Below, in pieces: positions 17,689 through 26,512 of a stretch of DNA of 64,000 nucleotides. The stretch comes from Chloroflexi bacterium HGW-Chloroflexi-10 (lineage in GTDB: Bacteria > Chloroflexota > Anaerolineae > Anaerolineales > Anaerolineaceae), in contig PHBZ01000003.1 in the NCBI GenBank assembly GCA_002840755.1, forward strand, positions 133,287 to 197,286. The letters run 5' to 3'. The notes under the pieces were generated by a model. The model ran no database searches. It saw only the letters and a list, made by a program, of their open reading frames with translations, and had not been told where the DNA came from. Each line of letters starts with the position of its first letter. Within the stretch, counting starts at the first letter, position 1. A program made the position numbers and the translations under genes.

Positions 17689-18444
17689 TTATTTGTTTTT
17701 TGAATCAGGAAGGATCTGGGTTAATTCTTCCAGGGTTTTGAGCATAATGTCCGGGGAGATGTGAGCATATTTTTCAGCATGAGAAGCTGAACTGCGCCTT
17801 GAAATCCATGCTGATTGCATGCCCAATTGTTTGGCGCCGACCACATCCATTGACAGTTTATCACCTACCATGAGACATTGATCCGGTTCTGCGGAGAAAT
17901 AATTCATGGCTTTGAGAAAAATTGCCGGGTGAGGTTTACGCAAGCCAAATTCTGAGGAAATGATGATTGTTTCCAGATATTGGTTGAGGTCGGACTTTTG
18001 CAAGAGCGTGTGAACATCATTGCGGTCACTGGCATTGGAAATTAACCCGATACGAAAACCGTGCTGACGAAGCCACTCCAGAGTGGAAAGGGCATCTTCT
18101 TCGCGCTTCCAATGCTGCTGGGAAATGGCATACATACTGTTCAGTGCAGCCTGCACAATTTCGATAGGCGGGGCTGCATAGCCGGTCAGCTGCAGAACTT
18201 CGGATAGGACTCGGGCACTGGTGTATTCCACCAATGTGTTTTCCCTCTCCTGGTAATACTCGCGCATGCGTGTTGAAAAACTGTAGATGAACCGATCTGG
18301 TTCCAATTGGTATCCCAGAGCTTTGAGACTATTCCAAAGCGCTTTGGAAGAACGGATCTTAACATCATTCCAATCGCCGTCGAAATATAATAATGTATCA
18401 CCCAGGTCAAACAAAATAACCTGAATGGCAGATAAATTGGCCAT
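17689..18444 (-). CDS. HAD family hydrolase
   Basis: 251 residues with all four HAD motifs: FDLGDT (I), LISNASD (II), the Lys in RKPHP (III) and VGDKLSMDV (IV), with a helical cap between I and II, so subfamily IA. Relatives dephosphorylate small metabolites such as phosphoglycolate. It lies 35 nt after the hydroxyacid dehydrogenase stop and is probably the tail of that operon. Confidence 0.92.
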   Translation of the reverse strand: MANLSAIQVILFDLGDTLLYFDGDWNDVKIRSSKALWNSLKALGYQLEPDRFIYSFSTRMREYYQERENTLVEYTSARVLSEVLQLTGYAAPPIEIVQAALNSMYAISQQHWKREEDALSTLEWLRQHGFRIGLISNASDRNDVHTLLQKSDLNQYLETIIISSEFGLRKPHPAIFLKAMNYFSAEPDQCLMVGDKLSMDVVGAKQLGMQSAWISRRSSASHAEKYAHISPDIMLKTLEELTQILPDSKNK

Positions 18445-18479
18445 GGTGTTGTCCCGGTTGCATTCCTTTCACTAAAATC

Positions 18480-19511
18480 TCAATAGCCAGATTCCCTATC
18501 AAAAATATTCAACATTGAATTACCCATAGTGTAACGCTTCAAGTTTTCACAAATTAGCTGTACTGAACGTTGATTATAATGTATGCTAACCCCGGCAATG
18601 TGGGGAGTTACGATTAAATTGGGCAAATCCCAGAGATTACTATCTTTGGGGAGCGGCTCCTGCTCAAAAACATCCATTACCGCGCCAGCAATTTGTTTTT
18701 CCTGCAATGCGTTACGAAGGGCCTGGTTCTTTACTATTCCACCGCGGCTCAGGTCTACCAGATAGGCACTGGTTTTCATGGCGTCGAATTCTTCTTCGGC
18801 GATTAAATGTTTGGTTTCGGGGGTTTTTGGTACGCTTACGACAACAAAATCACATTCTTTGATCATTGATTTGATTGCCTGGTAAGGATAAAGGCGGGTG
18901 AACAAGTTGCCTTCCGGGTCTCCCAGACCTGTGTGTATGTAACCTTGATCTGCAGGATTCATAACATTTTTTTTGCAGGCGAGTATTTTTACATCCCAGG
19001 GCTGCACCAGGCGGGCTATTTCCCGGCCAATGCTACCATATCCGACCAGACCGAGGGTGCTGTTGCGAAACTCTTTGGGTGCCAGGCGCACAAAGCGATC
19101 CGGTGGCCAATCGTGATTGCGTTGTAAGCCATTCAAAAGCGGCAGGCGGTGTGAAATAGCCAGCATCATTGTTAATGCGTATTCAGCCACCTGGGGAGCG
19201 GCTGCACCAGAAAGCGTGGAAATCAGTAAATCCGGTTTTGCCAGTACAGGCTCTTCCAAAGCAAAGTCGATTCCGGCAAAATTAAATTGGATCCAGCGTA
19301 ATGCCGGGACTTTTTCGAGGCTGGGAAGCACTCTTTCTGTAATGAGTATTTCGGTTTTTCGCCAAATATCATCGGTGATTTCCCCGGGGCTGCGAGAGGG
19401 CAATACCGTAATGTGTAACCGAGGCGAAACATCCTTGATTTTTTGAATCAGATCTTCTGTTAAAGGAAAAGTGACCAGCACTTCTATATGATTTTCAGTT
19501 TCCGTTTTCAT
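18480..19511 (-). CDS. D-2-hydroxyacid dehydrogenase (NAD-dependent)
   Basis: 343 residues with the Rossmann motif GYGSIG near 157 and the catalytic set Arg (DLSRGG), Glu (FEQEPLP) and His (TPHIAG). The family reversibly reduces 2-oxoacids such as glyoxylate, hydroxypyruvate or 2-oxoglutarate. Its ATG overlaps the CoA-transferase stop (ATGA), so the two are translationally coupled, and the substrate may be tied to the CoA-transferase acid. Confidence 0.94.
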   Translation of the reverse strand: MKTETENHIEVLVTFPLTEDLIQKIKDVSPRLHITVLPSRSPGEITDDIWRKTEILITERVLPSLEKVPALRWIQFNFAGIDFALEEPVLAKPDLLISTLSGAAAPQVAEYALTMMLAISHRLPLLNGLQRNHDWPPDRFVRLAPKEFRNSTLGLVGYGSIGREIARLVQPWDVKILACKKNVMNPADQGYIHTGLGDPEGNLFTRLYPYQAIKSMIKECDFVVVSVPKTPETKHLIAEEEFDAMKTSAYLVDLSRGGIVKNQALRNALQEKQIAGAVMDVFEQEPLPKDSNLWDLPNLIVTPHIAGVSIHYNQRSVQLICENLKRYTMGNSMLNIFDRESGY

Positions 19512-20266
19512 TTCAAATAAATTCCGTCTGGGTCTAACTCTTCGCGTAAAATCCGCAGTTCTTCGGCGGCTGGAGCCTGCGTCGTGCGTAAATTGTGCGC
19601 AATTTTTATTGGCCAGCCGGTATTTTCCTGAACCTGTTCCACCGTTACATCGGGGTGGAGCGCCGCGAGCACCATTTCCCCATTTTCATCGGGTTCCAGA
19701 ATACCCAGGTTGGTTACAACTCCCTGAGGCCCAGACCCTGAAACACCACTGGCTTCCCGTTGACTGCGTTGAGTTAGAAAGCCGGCAGAGGTTATAAAAT
19801 CCACCTTTTCAGGGAAGCGCCTTTTTTGATGAGGGGTGATGATATAGCAACGGTTCGCCCAGCCGGCGATTTCCATTGAGCCACCAGATCCGGGCAGGCG
19901 GGTTTTAGGATGATCGTAATCACCGATAACCGTTGCGTTGATATTGCCAAAACGATCAATTTGGGCTCCACCCAAAAAACCAACATCCACATTCCCGCGC
20001 TGCAGGTAGAATGCAAAAATGTCGTACATACTGCAAACGGCAGCAGAACCACTGACCAGGGTGGGGTCACCGATGGATAAGGGCAGACGGGAAGGGCGAG
20101 CGCCGATCACGCCGGCTTCATAAATCATCACCAGGTTCGGGGCATGCGTCTTGCGGGCAAGATTACAAGCGAGATTGGGCAAACCAACACCGACAAAGAC
20201 CACATCTCCATCGCGGAGCAAACGGGCTGCATTGACTGTCATAAGTTCTGATTTACTGTAGTTCAT
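19508..20266 (-). CDS. CoA-transferase family I, beta subunit
   Basis: 252 residues from ATG 20266, one base after the stop of the alpha-subunit gene; GGAG in that gene's last codons serves as ribosome site. The active-site Glu expected in glutaconate/3-oxoacid CoA-transferase beta subunits is present as E50 in IYEAGVIG, so transferase activity is plausible, unlike IpdB-type hydrolases that lack it. SENG- and GGS-type loops (PGSGGS) follow. It forms a heteromer with the next entry. Confidence 0.9.
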   Translation of the reverse strand: MNYSKSELMTVNAARLLRDGDVVFVGVGLPNLACNLARKTHAPNLVMIYEAGVIGARPSRLPLSIGDPTLVSGSAAVCSMYDIFAFYLQRGNVDVGFLGGAQIDRFGNINATVIGDYDHPKTRLPGSGGSMEIAGWANRCYIITPHQKRRFPEKVDFITSAGFLTQRSQREASGVSGSGPQGVVTNLGILEPDENGEMVLAALHPDVTVEQVQENTGWPIKIAHNLRTTQAPAAEELRILREELDPDGIYLK

Positions 20267-20267
20267 A

Positions 20268-21170
20268 TCAATAATCTCCATAGTTAATGGGTGAACTGTT
20301 ACGGGGAGCAACACTCAGGCGGGAATGGGTTTCCCGACCTAATTTTTGCCAATATTCGTCCCGATCTCTGACAGCATAGACCCATTCATCCAACCATGCT
20401 TTTACCAGTTCTTCGGATTCACTGATTTCATCCCATTTCATATAGAATTGATTGTCACGGTCATAATATCCCTGGGTATAGGAAGGGTGCGCTGCAAACG
20501 GTTCATGGCAGACAGCGTCCACAATAATCGACGGGATTATGGTGCGGTTCGGATCACTGCGGATTATTTCTTCATCGACAATTTCTTCTGCTGTGAGAAT
20601 GACATGTTTGGCGGCAAAGGCTGCTTCTTTTTGTTCGCCAACAATACCCCAAATCTGGGCATTTCCATGAATGTCGGCGCGCTGCACGTGGACAATGGCG
20701 ACATCAGGATTTAAGGGCGGTACAACGATAACCTCACGGCCTGTATATGGATCGGCTATCCGTTTGATTTTCGGATTGGCATTTTCCAAGCTGGTGGCTG
20801 CTGTCTGGTTCATTGGCATAAAGGGCAGCCCGGTTGCGCCTGCCTGAAGGCGGGAGATCATCCCAAAATGAGAGTATTCTTCCCATTCGAGGCGACCTTC
20901 TTCCAATGCTTTGCGCATGATGCGCAGTGAACCGACACCCGGATTGCCCATATAAGAAAAAATTACTTTGCGAACACAACCGGCTGCAGTGAGCATATCG
21001 TAGATTAAATCCGGTGTGGCGCGGGCAACTGTCAGGTCTTTGATCCCCTGCCGAATAATTTCATGCGCGGCAGCAAAAGGTATCATGTGGGTAAATCCGG
21101 CGGCGTATAACAAATCACCGTCATGAACATAGGTTTGGATTGCATCAGTTAGGGAGCAGAGTTTGGACAT
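20268..21170 (-). CDS. CoA-transferase family I, alpha subunit
   Basis: 300 residues resembling GctA (glutaconate CoA-transferase subunit A) and related IpdA proteins: DGDLLYAAGFTHMIP near the start and the NPGVGS loop near 95. It moves CoA between two carboxylic acids together with the beta subunit. AGAAGAG lies before the ATG. Acceptor identity cannot be read; a C5 dicarboxylic acid is one guess given the neighbours. Confidence 0.9.
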   Translation of the reverse strand: MSKLCSLTDAIQTYVHDGDLLYAAGFTHMIPFAAAHEIIRQGIKDLTVARATPDLIYDMLTAAGCVRKVIFSYMGNPGVGSLRIMRKALEEGRLEWEEYSHFGMISRLQAGATGLPFMPMNQTAATSLENANPKIKRIADPYTGREVIVVPPLNPDVAIVHVQRADIHGNAQIWGIVGEQKEAAFAAKHVILTAEEIVDEEIIRSDPNRTIIPSIIVDAVCHEPFAAHPSYTQGYYDRDNQFYMKWDEISESEELVKAWLDEWVYAVRDRDEYWQKLGRETHSRLSVAPRNSSPINYGDY

Positions 21171-21209
21171 ATTTTTCTCTTCTATTTGGTGGGATGGGTA
21201 AAAAGTTAA

Positions 21210-21536
21210 TTATCCGGACTGTCGGGGGCCCTGCGTTTTTTGATTGTCTTTTTTGCCAGCAGGAGAAGGATTGTGTACTGAAGAATTTGCCAGGGAGCCG
21301 GACTTTGGTTGTTTTGTGTAACGCGTCTGTTTTGATTTTAAGATCCGGAAACGTTCATTTTCAGATGTGGCTTTGTTATTACGCCGCCATAGCGTTGATC
21401 CGATGAGGATCATTATAAAACCAAGGATTAAAAGATTGAAGTTGGATTGAGATGCAATTGCCGAAAAAAAGAAGAGCATGAGGCTTATAGCACCAACCCA
21501 TAAAAAAAACACACCAATACGATCTAAAAAATCCAT
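21210..21536 (-). CDS. Small two-helix membrane protein
   Basis: 108 residues: two hydrophobic helices (about 7-28 and 32-50), then a basic, disordered Lys/Ser/Gln-rich tail. I recognise no family. It has no Shine-Dalgarno sequence and follows a perfect 28-nt palindrome, so expression may depend on read-through from the dehydrogenase gene. It lies 39 nt before the CoA-transferase alpha gene on the same strand. Confidence 0.55.
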   Translation of the reverse strand: MDFLDRIGVFFLWVGAISLMLFFFSAIASQSNFNLLILGFIMILIGSTLWRRNNKATSENERFRILKSKQTRYTKQPKSGSLANSSVHNPSPAGKKDNQKTQGPRQSG

Positions 21537-21552
21537 TCAGGGGCTCAATCTA

Positions 21553-21580
21553 TTCTCCCCTGGAAATTTCCAGGGGAGAA
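21553..21580. other. 28-nt perfect palindrome after the dehydrogenase gene
   Basis: Both 14-nt arms match perfectly (21553-21566 and 21567-21580). No T-tract follows on either strand. It lies 8 nt after the stop of the gene at 21589-23178 and 16 nt before the next start, so it could pause, process or protect mRNA ends, or terminate in a non-canonical way. Confidence 0.6.
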
Positions 21581-21588
21581 TTATAACA

Positions 21589-23178
21589 TCAGGCTTTGCG
21601 TACCAGGTTGAGGTTTTGTTCATGCATATACATTTGAAGGTAATGAACACCGCCGGCATTTTTACCGGTAGCGCCTGAGCCTTTCCATCCACCAAAAGGT
21701 TGGAAACCAGGCCAGGCTCCGGTGGTGGCGCCCTGTGGCCGATTGGCATAATTCACGCCAGCTTCGGTGTTCTCAAAGAACCATTCAGCTTCTTCTTCAG
21801 TACCATAAAAACCGGAAGTGAGGCCGTAATCGACATCATTTGCCAATTTAATTCCTTCTTCCAGGCTGTTGATTTTTCCAATGGTCGTAATTGGCAGGAA
21901 CATTTCCTGTTTCCATAAGGGATGCGTATAGGGGACACCGGCCACCAGGGTGGGGGTTACAAAATAACCATGGCTCAATTTGCCTTCGGTAATCACCTTA
22001 CCGCCCGTGAGCAGTTTGCCAGCTTTTGCCAACTCTGCCGTAAAATCCTGAAAATCCTGATAGGCATCGCGGTTAATCACGGGGCCCATGAATACACCAC
22101 GCGCCGTTGGGTCACCGATGGTCAGTTTTTCAGTAAGGGAGACCAGGCGTTCCACTAAAGTGTCGTAGACGGGTTCTTCAACAAAAACACGGGAACAAGC
22201 TGAGCATTTCTGCCCCTGGAGCCCAAACGCAGAGCGAACAATTCCCAGTGCTGCCGTTTCAATATCGGCATTTCGGGAAACAATAGTGGGGTTTTTACCA
22301 CCAAGTTCCAATATGGTAGGGCGTACCCATTTTCCATCATTGGCATACTTCCGGAAAATTCCCATGCCTACATCAAATGAACCGGTAAATGTTACTCCGG
22401 CAATATCGGGATGTTCGACCAACGCATTTCCTAAAGTCCGTCCGGGGCCGGTGACAAAGTTAACCACACCATCCGGAATGCCGGCATCCAGAAAGGCTTT
22501 GGTCAAAAGATAGGGTGTAAGCGGAGTATCTGTGGCAGGTTTAATCACAATGGTGTTGCCGGCCACCAAGGCAGCACCGGCTGGTCCACCGGTGAGCGCA
22601 CCGGGGAAGTTGAATGGGCTGATGACCAGCCAGACGCCGTAAGGGCGCATGATTGAGCGATTGGTTGAAATGAGACCGGTAAAAGGATCATTGCCCATTT
22701 GCGTTTCAAAACCATTGTTTTTTTCCATTTGCTGGCAAGCGTAGCGAATTAATTCTGCGGTTTCTACTGCATCACCGATGGCTTCCATGCGGTTTTTTCC
22801 AACCTCAAGGCTCATGACCGCGCCGATATGATAGGAACGCTCATCTATTAAATCGGCAGCTTTGTTCAACAAGCGCACGCGTTCCTGCCATGGTGTTTTT
22901 TTCCAACCAGGAAAAGCGTTTTTTGCGGAAGACACTGCTGTGCGAGCGTCTTCTTCGGTACCTTTCTGGAAAATACCGAGTATCTGGTTGGTATCGATCG
23001 GAGAGCGTTTTTCAAATTTCTCTTTTGAAAATACTTCTTTACCATTAATCAGCATAGGGTATTCCTGGCCAAGCGTCGCAAGAAATTGCGATAATTCTAC
23101 TTCATAGCGGGTATGGAGCTCTTCCGGTGGGTTAAACATGGTACCGTAAGTTAATTTAAATTTCTCTTGTGTTACCAT
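21589..23178 (-). CDS. pruA: L-glutamate gamma-semialdehyde dehydrogenase (P5C dehydrogenase)
   Basis: 529 residues from ATG 23178, with AAGGAG ten bases upstream. It is an aldehyde dehydrogenase with the Glu in LELGGKNP, catalytic Cys in GQKCSACSR (near 300) and the VISPFNFP cofactor motif, matching the PruA/RocA group that oxidises glutamate semialdehyde to glutamate with NAD+. No proline dehydrogenase is seen. Its role could be proline, ornithine or arginine breakdown feeding glutamate to the CoA-transferase genes. Confidence 0.93.
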   Translation of the reverse strand: MVTQEKFKLTYGTMFNPPEELHTRYEVELSQFLATLGQEYPMLINGKEVFSKEKFEKRSPIDTNQILGIFQKGTEEDARTAVSSAKNAFPGWKKTPWQERVRLLNKAADLIDERSYHIGAVMSLEVGKNRMEAIGDAVETAELIRYACQQMEKNNGFETQMGNDPFTGLISTNRSIMRPYGVWLVISPFNFPGALTGGPAGAALVAGNTIVIKPATDTPLTPYLLTKAFLDAGIPDGVVNFVTGPGRTLGNALVEHPDIAGVTFTGSFDVGMGIFRKYANDGKWVRPTILELGGKNPTIVSRNADIETAALGIVRSAFGLQGQKCSACSRVFVEEPVYDTLVERLVSLTEKLTIGDPTARGVFMGPVINRDAYQDFQDFTAELAKAGKLLTGGKVITEGKLSHGYFVTPTLVAGVPYTHPLWKQEMFLPITTIGKINSLEEGIKLANDVDYGLTSGFYGTEEEAEWFFENTEAGVNYANRPQGATTGAWPGFQPFGGWKGSGATGKNAGGVHYLQMYMHEQNLNLVRKA

Positions 23179-23241
23179 CAAAGCAAACTCCTTCCAGGTA
23201 TTAGGTTGTGATTTTCTAAAAAATCACCCTTGGATACCTCA

Positions 23242-23270
23242 AGTATAGTATAGTGGGGTGGCCGAATCAA
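23242..23270 (-). promoter_or_regulatory. Promoter for the glutamate-semialdehyde dehydrogenase gene
   Basis: On the minus strand TTGATT (23265-23270), 17-nt spacer, TATACT (23242-23247). It lies about 60 nt before the ATG at 23178. Confidence 0.55.
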
Positions 23271-23283
23271 AGGTAAGGTTAAT

Positions 23284-24462
23284 CTATGGTTGGGTGTGAT
23301 CTTCTTCCCTTTTCATTTCCGGTTTTTGCCAAAACCGAATTTCCGGTTTGGGTAAAGGAAATACTATTGTTTTTCGATTAGCAAATGGTTCCAAATCAAA
23401 AACACGGGCATACAGATAACCGCCCAGTACCCGCAGAGAAGCGATAGTAGGCGCGGCCAAAACCACACCCAAAACACCAGCGATCGAAGCACCGCCGATG
23501 ATTCCGATGATCACCACCAAAGGCGGCAGATGGACGGATCGACCGATGATACGCGGGATTAAATAATTTAAATCGAATTGAGTGAAAATAATATGGATTA
23601 CCAAGATCAGGATGAGAAATGCCCAATTGGGCAGCGGCAGCCAGGTTGACCCCAAAAGCAATCCCAGTATGGATGCCAGCACCAACCAGATGGCATGTCC
23701 TATACTTGGAAAAAATTCCAATAATCCGGCAAAAATCCCCATTAATAAAGCGAAAGGCAACCCAATGATCAGTCCCTCTACGGTGATGATAATCGATACG
23801 ATCAAAGACAGCAGCAATTGACTGCGGAAAAAAGAGCCCCAAATCAGGTTGATTTCCTGCAAAATGTGTTTGTAATCTGCGCGGCCATATGGAGGTACGA
23901 GATTTTCAAACCAGGAGAGAATGGATTGACTTTCTTTGATTAAGTAAATGCTGACAATGATAATGAAAATAACCCAGATCAGGGATTCTAGCAGGGTGGC
24001 AACCAGACCAATTGTGCTACCAACCAATGGTTCCAGCAGTTTTTCAAGGGAGTTGGTGAGCGGAGATATTAATTCCTGACCGGAGATCGGGAAACCGGCT
24101 ATGATATATTGTCCAGCGACAAATCCCTGCACCTGATCAATCCAGATGTCAATATCCCGGACAAATAAGCGGACCTGGCTGGTGAGAATTGGTATGATGA
24201 TCCATAACACCAACCCAATCACCAGAAATACGACCAGAAACATGACGATAATTGCCAACACGCGCGGCCAATGCAGTTTTCTTTCGAGGAAATTAACAAA
24301 AGGTGAAAGCACATATGCCAAAATTAATGCGATAATCATTGGGTATATGGCAGCCCCAAATTTGTAAAAAACATACCCCACCGACAATAAAGCCAACAGG
24401 ACGATAACAAGTTTGGTGGTGGATGACCATTTAGGCCGGAAAATCTGGGGTTCGTTGTTCAT
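23284..24462 (-). CDS. AI-2E family transporter
   Basis: 392 residues with about eight membrane helices, including PMIIALILAYVLSPFVNFLER at the front, written here only in part for the family's conserved stretch, and the GPLFGIFAG-like LMGIFAGLLEFFPSIG loop. The family (YdiK, TqsA) exports small molecules, including autoinducer-2 in one member, or sodium/protons in others. The tail is charged. No clear ribosome site precedes the ATG. Confidence 0.9.
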   Translation of the reverse strand: MNNEPQIFRPKWSSTTKLVIVLLALLSVGYVFYKFGAAIYPMIIALILAYVLSPFVNFLERKLHWPRVLAIIVMFLVVFLVIGLVLWIIIPILTSQVRLFVRDIDIWIDQVQGFVAGQYIIAGFPISGQELISPLTNSLEKLLEPLVGSTIGLVATLLESLIWVIFIIIVSIYLIKESQSILSWFENLVPPYGRADYKHILQEINLIWGSFFRSQLLLSLIVSIIITVEGLIIGLPFALLMGIFAGLLEFFPSIGHAIWLVLASILGLLLGSTWLPLPNWAFLILILVIHIIFTQFDLNYLIPRIIGRSVHLPPLVVIIGIIGGASIAGVLGVVLAAPTIASLRVLGGYLYARVFDLEPFANRKTIVFPLPKPEIRFWQKPEMKREEDHTQP

Positions 24463-24514
24463 AAGTTTGATTTGAAATCCTTTTTGGGGGACAGAGTGTG
24501 TTGATTAAATAATT

Positions 24515-24543
24515 TTAGCCTGAAAATCTCATTTTCAGGCTAA
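24515..24543 (-). terminator. Terminator of the metalloprotease gene
   Basis: A 13-bp perfect stem (24515-24527 with 24531-24543) with a 3-nt loop. On the minus strand it is followed by an AAATTATT stretch rather than pure T, so termination is likely but not textbook. Confidence 0.65.
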
Positions 24544-24566
24544 TTCTTCGTAAATTCCTACAATTT

Positions 24567-26396
24567 TTATTTTAAGAGGAGAGGTAGAAAGATAGCAGTA
24601 TTCATAGTGGATATCGTAATCGGATCGCTGGCCTGATCTCCATATGGATTGGTTGTGCAAATACGGAAGGTGTAATTGCTGTTGGGCTCCAAACCGGCCA
24701 ATGTAAAAGCTGTTGTATCCGCACTGAGGGTTGCAATGGTATTCCAAGATTTGGCCTGGTCAAAGGATTGTTCGATGATATAGGCCGTTTCTCCATCAAC
24801 ATCATCCCATGCCAACATGATGCTGGCGACACTGGAAGATGTTTGGATTTCGTTGACCGCAGGGGGAGCTGAGCAGTTAATCGTGAGGATATTGCTGTAT
24901 GCTGATTCACTGTTGGCATTGTATGCTTTTACGCGGTAAGCAAGACTGGTACTACAGGTCATGCTGCTGTCTGTGAAAGTGGTAGTATTGGCAGGTAATG
25001 TGGCAATTCGACTCCATGCGCCACCATTTATGGAGCGTTCCATATAGAATCCGGTTTCGTTTGCTGCGCTATCAATGAAGGACAACCCAATTCTGGTGAG
25101 GGTTGTTTCTGTTGTGGATAATGCTGTAGGTGCGGGGAGTGAGGCTTGCCTGAAATTAGCTACCGTGTAAGCTGTATTGTTCAAGGTGAGGCGATTATCG
25201 GATGCGTTTTCAGCGGAAGATAGAATTCCTGTAGGTTGTCCATTGATATAGACCTCCGGATTCGCCCAATTGTTAATGCGCGGGCATCCATTGGAACAGT
25301 TGTAAGCCATAATGGTACGGAAAGATCTATCCGGAGCTTGATAACCATACGCATATGGATAAATGGCCGTTCCAGCACTGGCACGTTCGTGGTGAGCGCC
25401 CATATTATGGCCGGTTTCATGCGCAAAAGAATAATATCCGGTGGCACAGACACGGGAAACCAGGCTATACCCATAGGAATCAAAGCCATTCAGGTTGGTC
25501 ATCAACCATCCAATTCCGCAATATGTTGTGTTATTAACAATCGTCACGACCAGGTCAGCACCATAGGTGTCACGCCAGGTGCGTACTTGATCTGCCACGC
25601 CATCCTGGGATGTGATTTGTGAAAGTGCTGTGGTCCAATTCAAATTTGTTTCATCAAAGTCAATTTCTGCTGTATGCACCAGTCGGAAGCGGTGGTTTAC
25701 GCCGCTACGTTGATAACCGGTGTTGGTTTCACTTACGGCTAAATCGATCAGATTTTGGATTACCAGGGTGCTTCCAGACGCTGCACGCGCGTCATCCGTA
25801 TAGACGACCATGATATCAATCATGTTATTCGAATCCGCAAGCGGTATTTCATCCATTGGGATTTCGACAAATGAATCTTGTGCTATTTGAGGGATGAGTG
25901 AATCGGCTTCCAAAGGGAACTGGGTCTGGTCAATTTCAACAAAACGATACTGCTGATCTTTGGTGTATTCCAGATGATATTGAACGCCATGATAATTCAG
26001 GATAGCGCCAATGACGTCACCATTTGAGACTACGGTTATGTAGGCTTCTTTTTCTTGATTTAGAGAACCGGTGAGGATGTATCCACCTTGTAAAGTGGTT
26101 TCGCGAGCGGCGAAGTAAGCGGTAAACCCAATATTCTCAAAGACCTGAAAATATGCGGGAATTTCAACGGAGGATGCGGATAAATTCTCGGCTATTTGAT
26201 TGAGAGCGCCAGTTTGAACTTGAACTGCCTGAGAGCGGGTAGTACCGAGCTGTGGCTGCAAATCTGCTTTGAGTGGGGAAGGGTCCAGAGATGTAATTGA
26301 AATCGGTTGAGGCGGATTTGCATAGACAGATTTTGCTCCCGTAAGTACTATTAGCAATGCCAGTATCAGTCCAAAATTGTTTATCCAATGTCGCAT
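24567..26396 (-). CDS. Secreted metzincin protease with two fibronectin III domains
   Basis: 609 residues: signal peptide (1-26), propeptide-like region to about 195, reprolysin-type (M12B/M72-like) catalytic domain with the full zinc motif H326-E-x-x-H330-x-x-G-x-x-H336 and a Met-turn (TIMAYN), then two fibronectin type III domains (about 425-510 and 512-597). The last nine residues are AIFLPLLLK. It should act outside the cell on proteins or peptides. It is monocistronic; AGGAG lies eight bases before the ATG. Confidence 0.93.
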   Translation of the reverse strand: MRHWINNFGLILALLIVLTGAKSVYANPPQPISITSLDPSPLKADLQPQLGTTRSQAVQVQTGALNQIAENLSASSVEIPAYFQVFENIGFTAYFAARETTLQGGYILTGSLNQEKEAYITVVSNGDVIGAILNYHGVQYHLEYTKDQQYRFVEIDQTQFPLEADSLIPQIAQDSFVEIPMDEIPLADSNNMIDIMVVYTDDARAASGSTLVIQNLIDLAVSETNTGYQRSGVNHRFRLVHTAEIDFDETNLNWTTALSQITSQDGVADQVRTWRDTYGADLVVTIVNNTTYCGIGWLMTNLNGFDSYGYSLVSRVCATGYYSFAHETGHNMGAHHERASAGTAIYPYAYGYQAPDRSFRTIMAYNCSNGCPRINNWANPEVYINGQPTGILSSAENASDNRLTLNNTAYTVANFRQASLPAPTALSTTETTLTRIGLSFIDSAANETGFYMERSINGGAWSRIATLPANTTTFTDSSMTCSTSLAYRVKAYNANSESAYSNILTINCSAPPAVNEIQTSSSVASIMLAWDDVDGETAYIIEQSFDQAKSWNTIATLSADTTAFTLAGLEPNSNYTFRICTTNPYGDQASDPITISTMNTAIFLPLLLK

Positions 26397-26446
26397 GCCT
26401 AACTCCTATCATTTGAATTAGGCAAAGGTTAACATGCTTGAGAAGA

Positions 26447-26476
26447 ATTAAATGACCACTGATAAGTGATTGTAAA
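26447..26476 (-). promoter_or_regulatory. Candidate promoter for the metalloprotease gene
   Basis: Minus strand: TTTACA (26471-26476), 18-nt spacer, TTTAAT (26447-26452), about 50 nt before the ATG. Confidence 0.35.
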
Positions 26477-26512
26477 GACTGAAAGAAAAAAAGATGGGTT
26501 TGTAAGGTTCTG

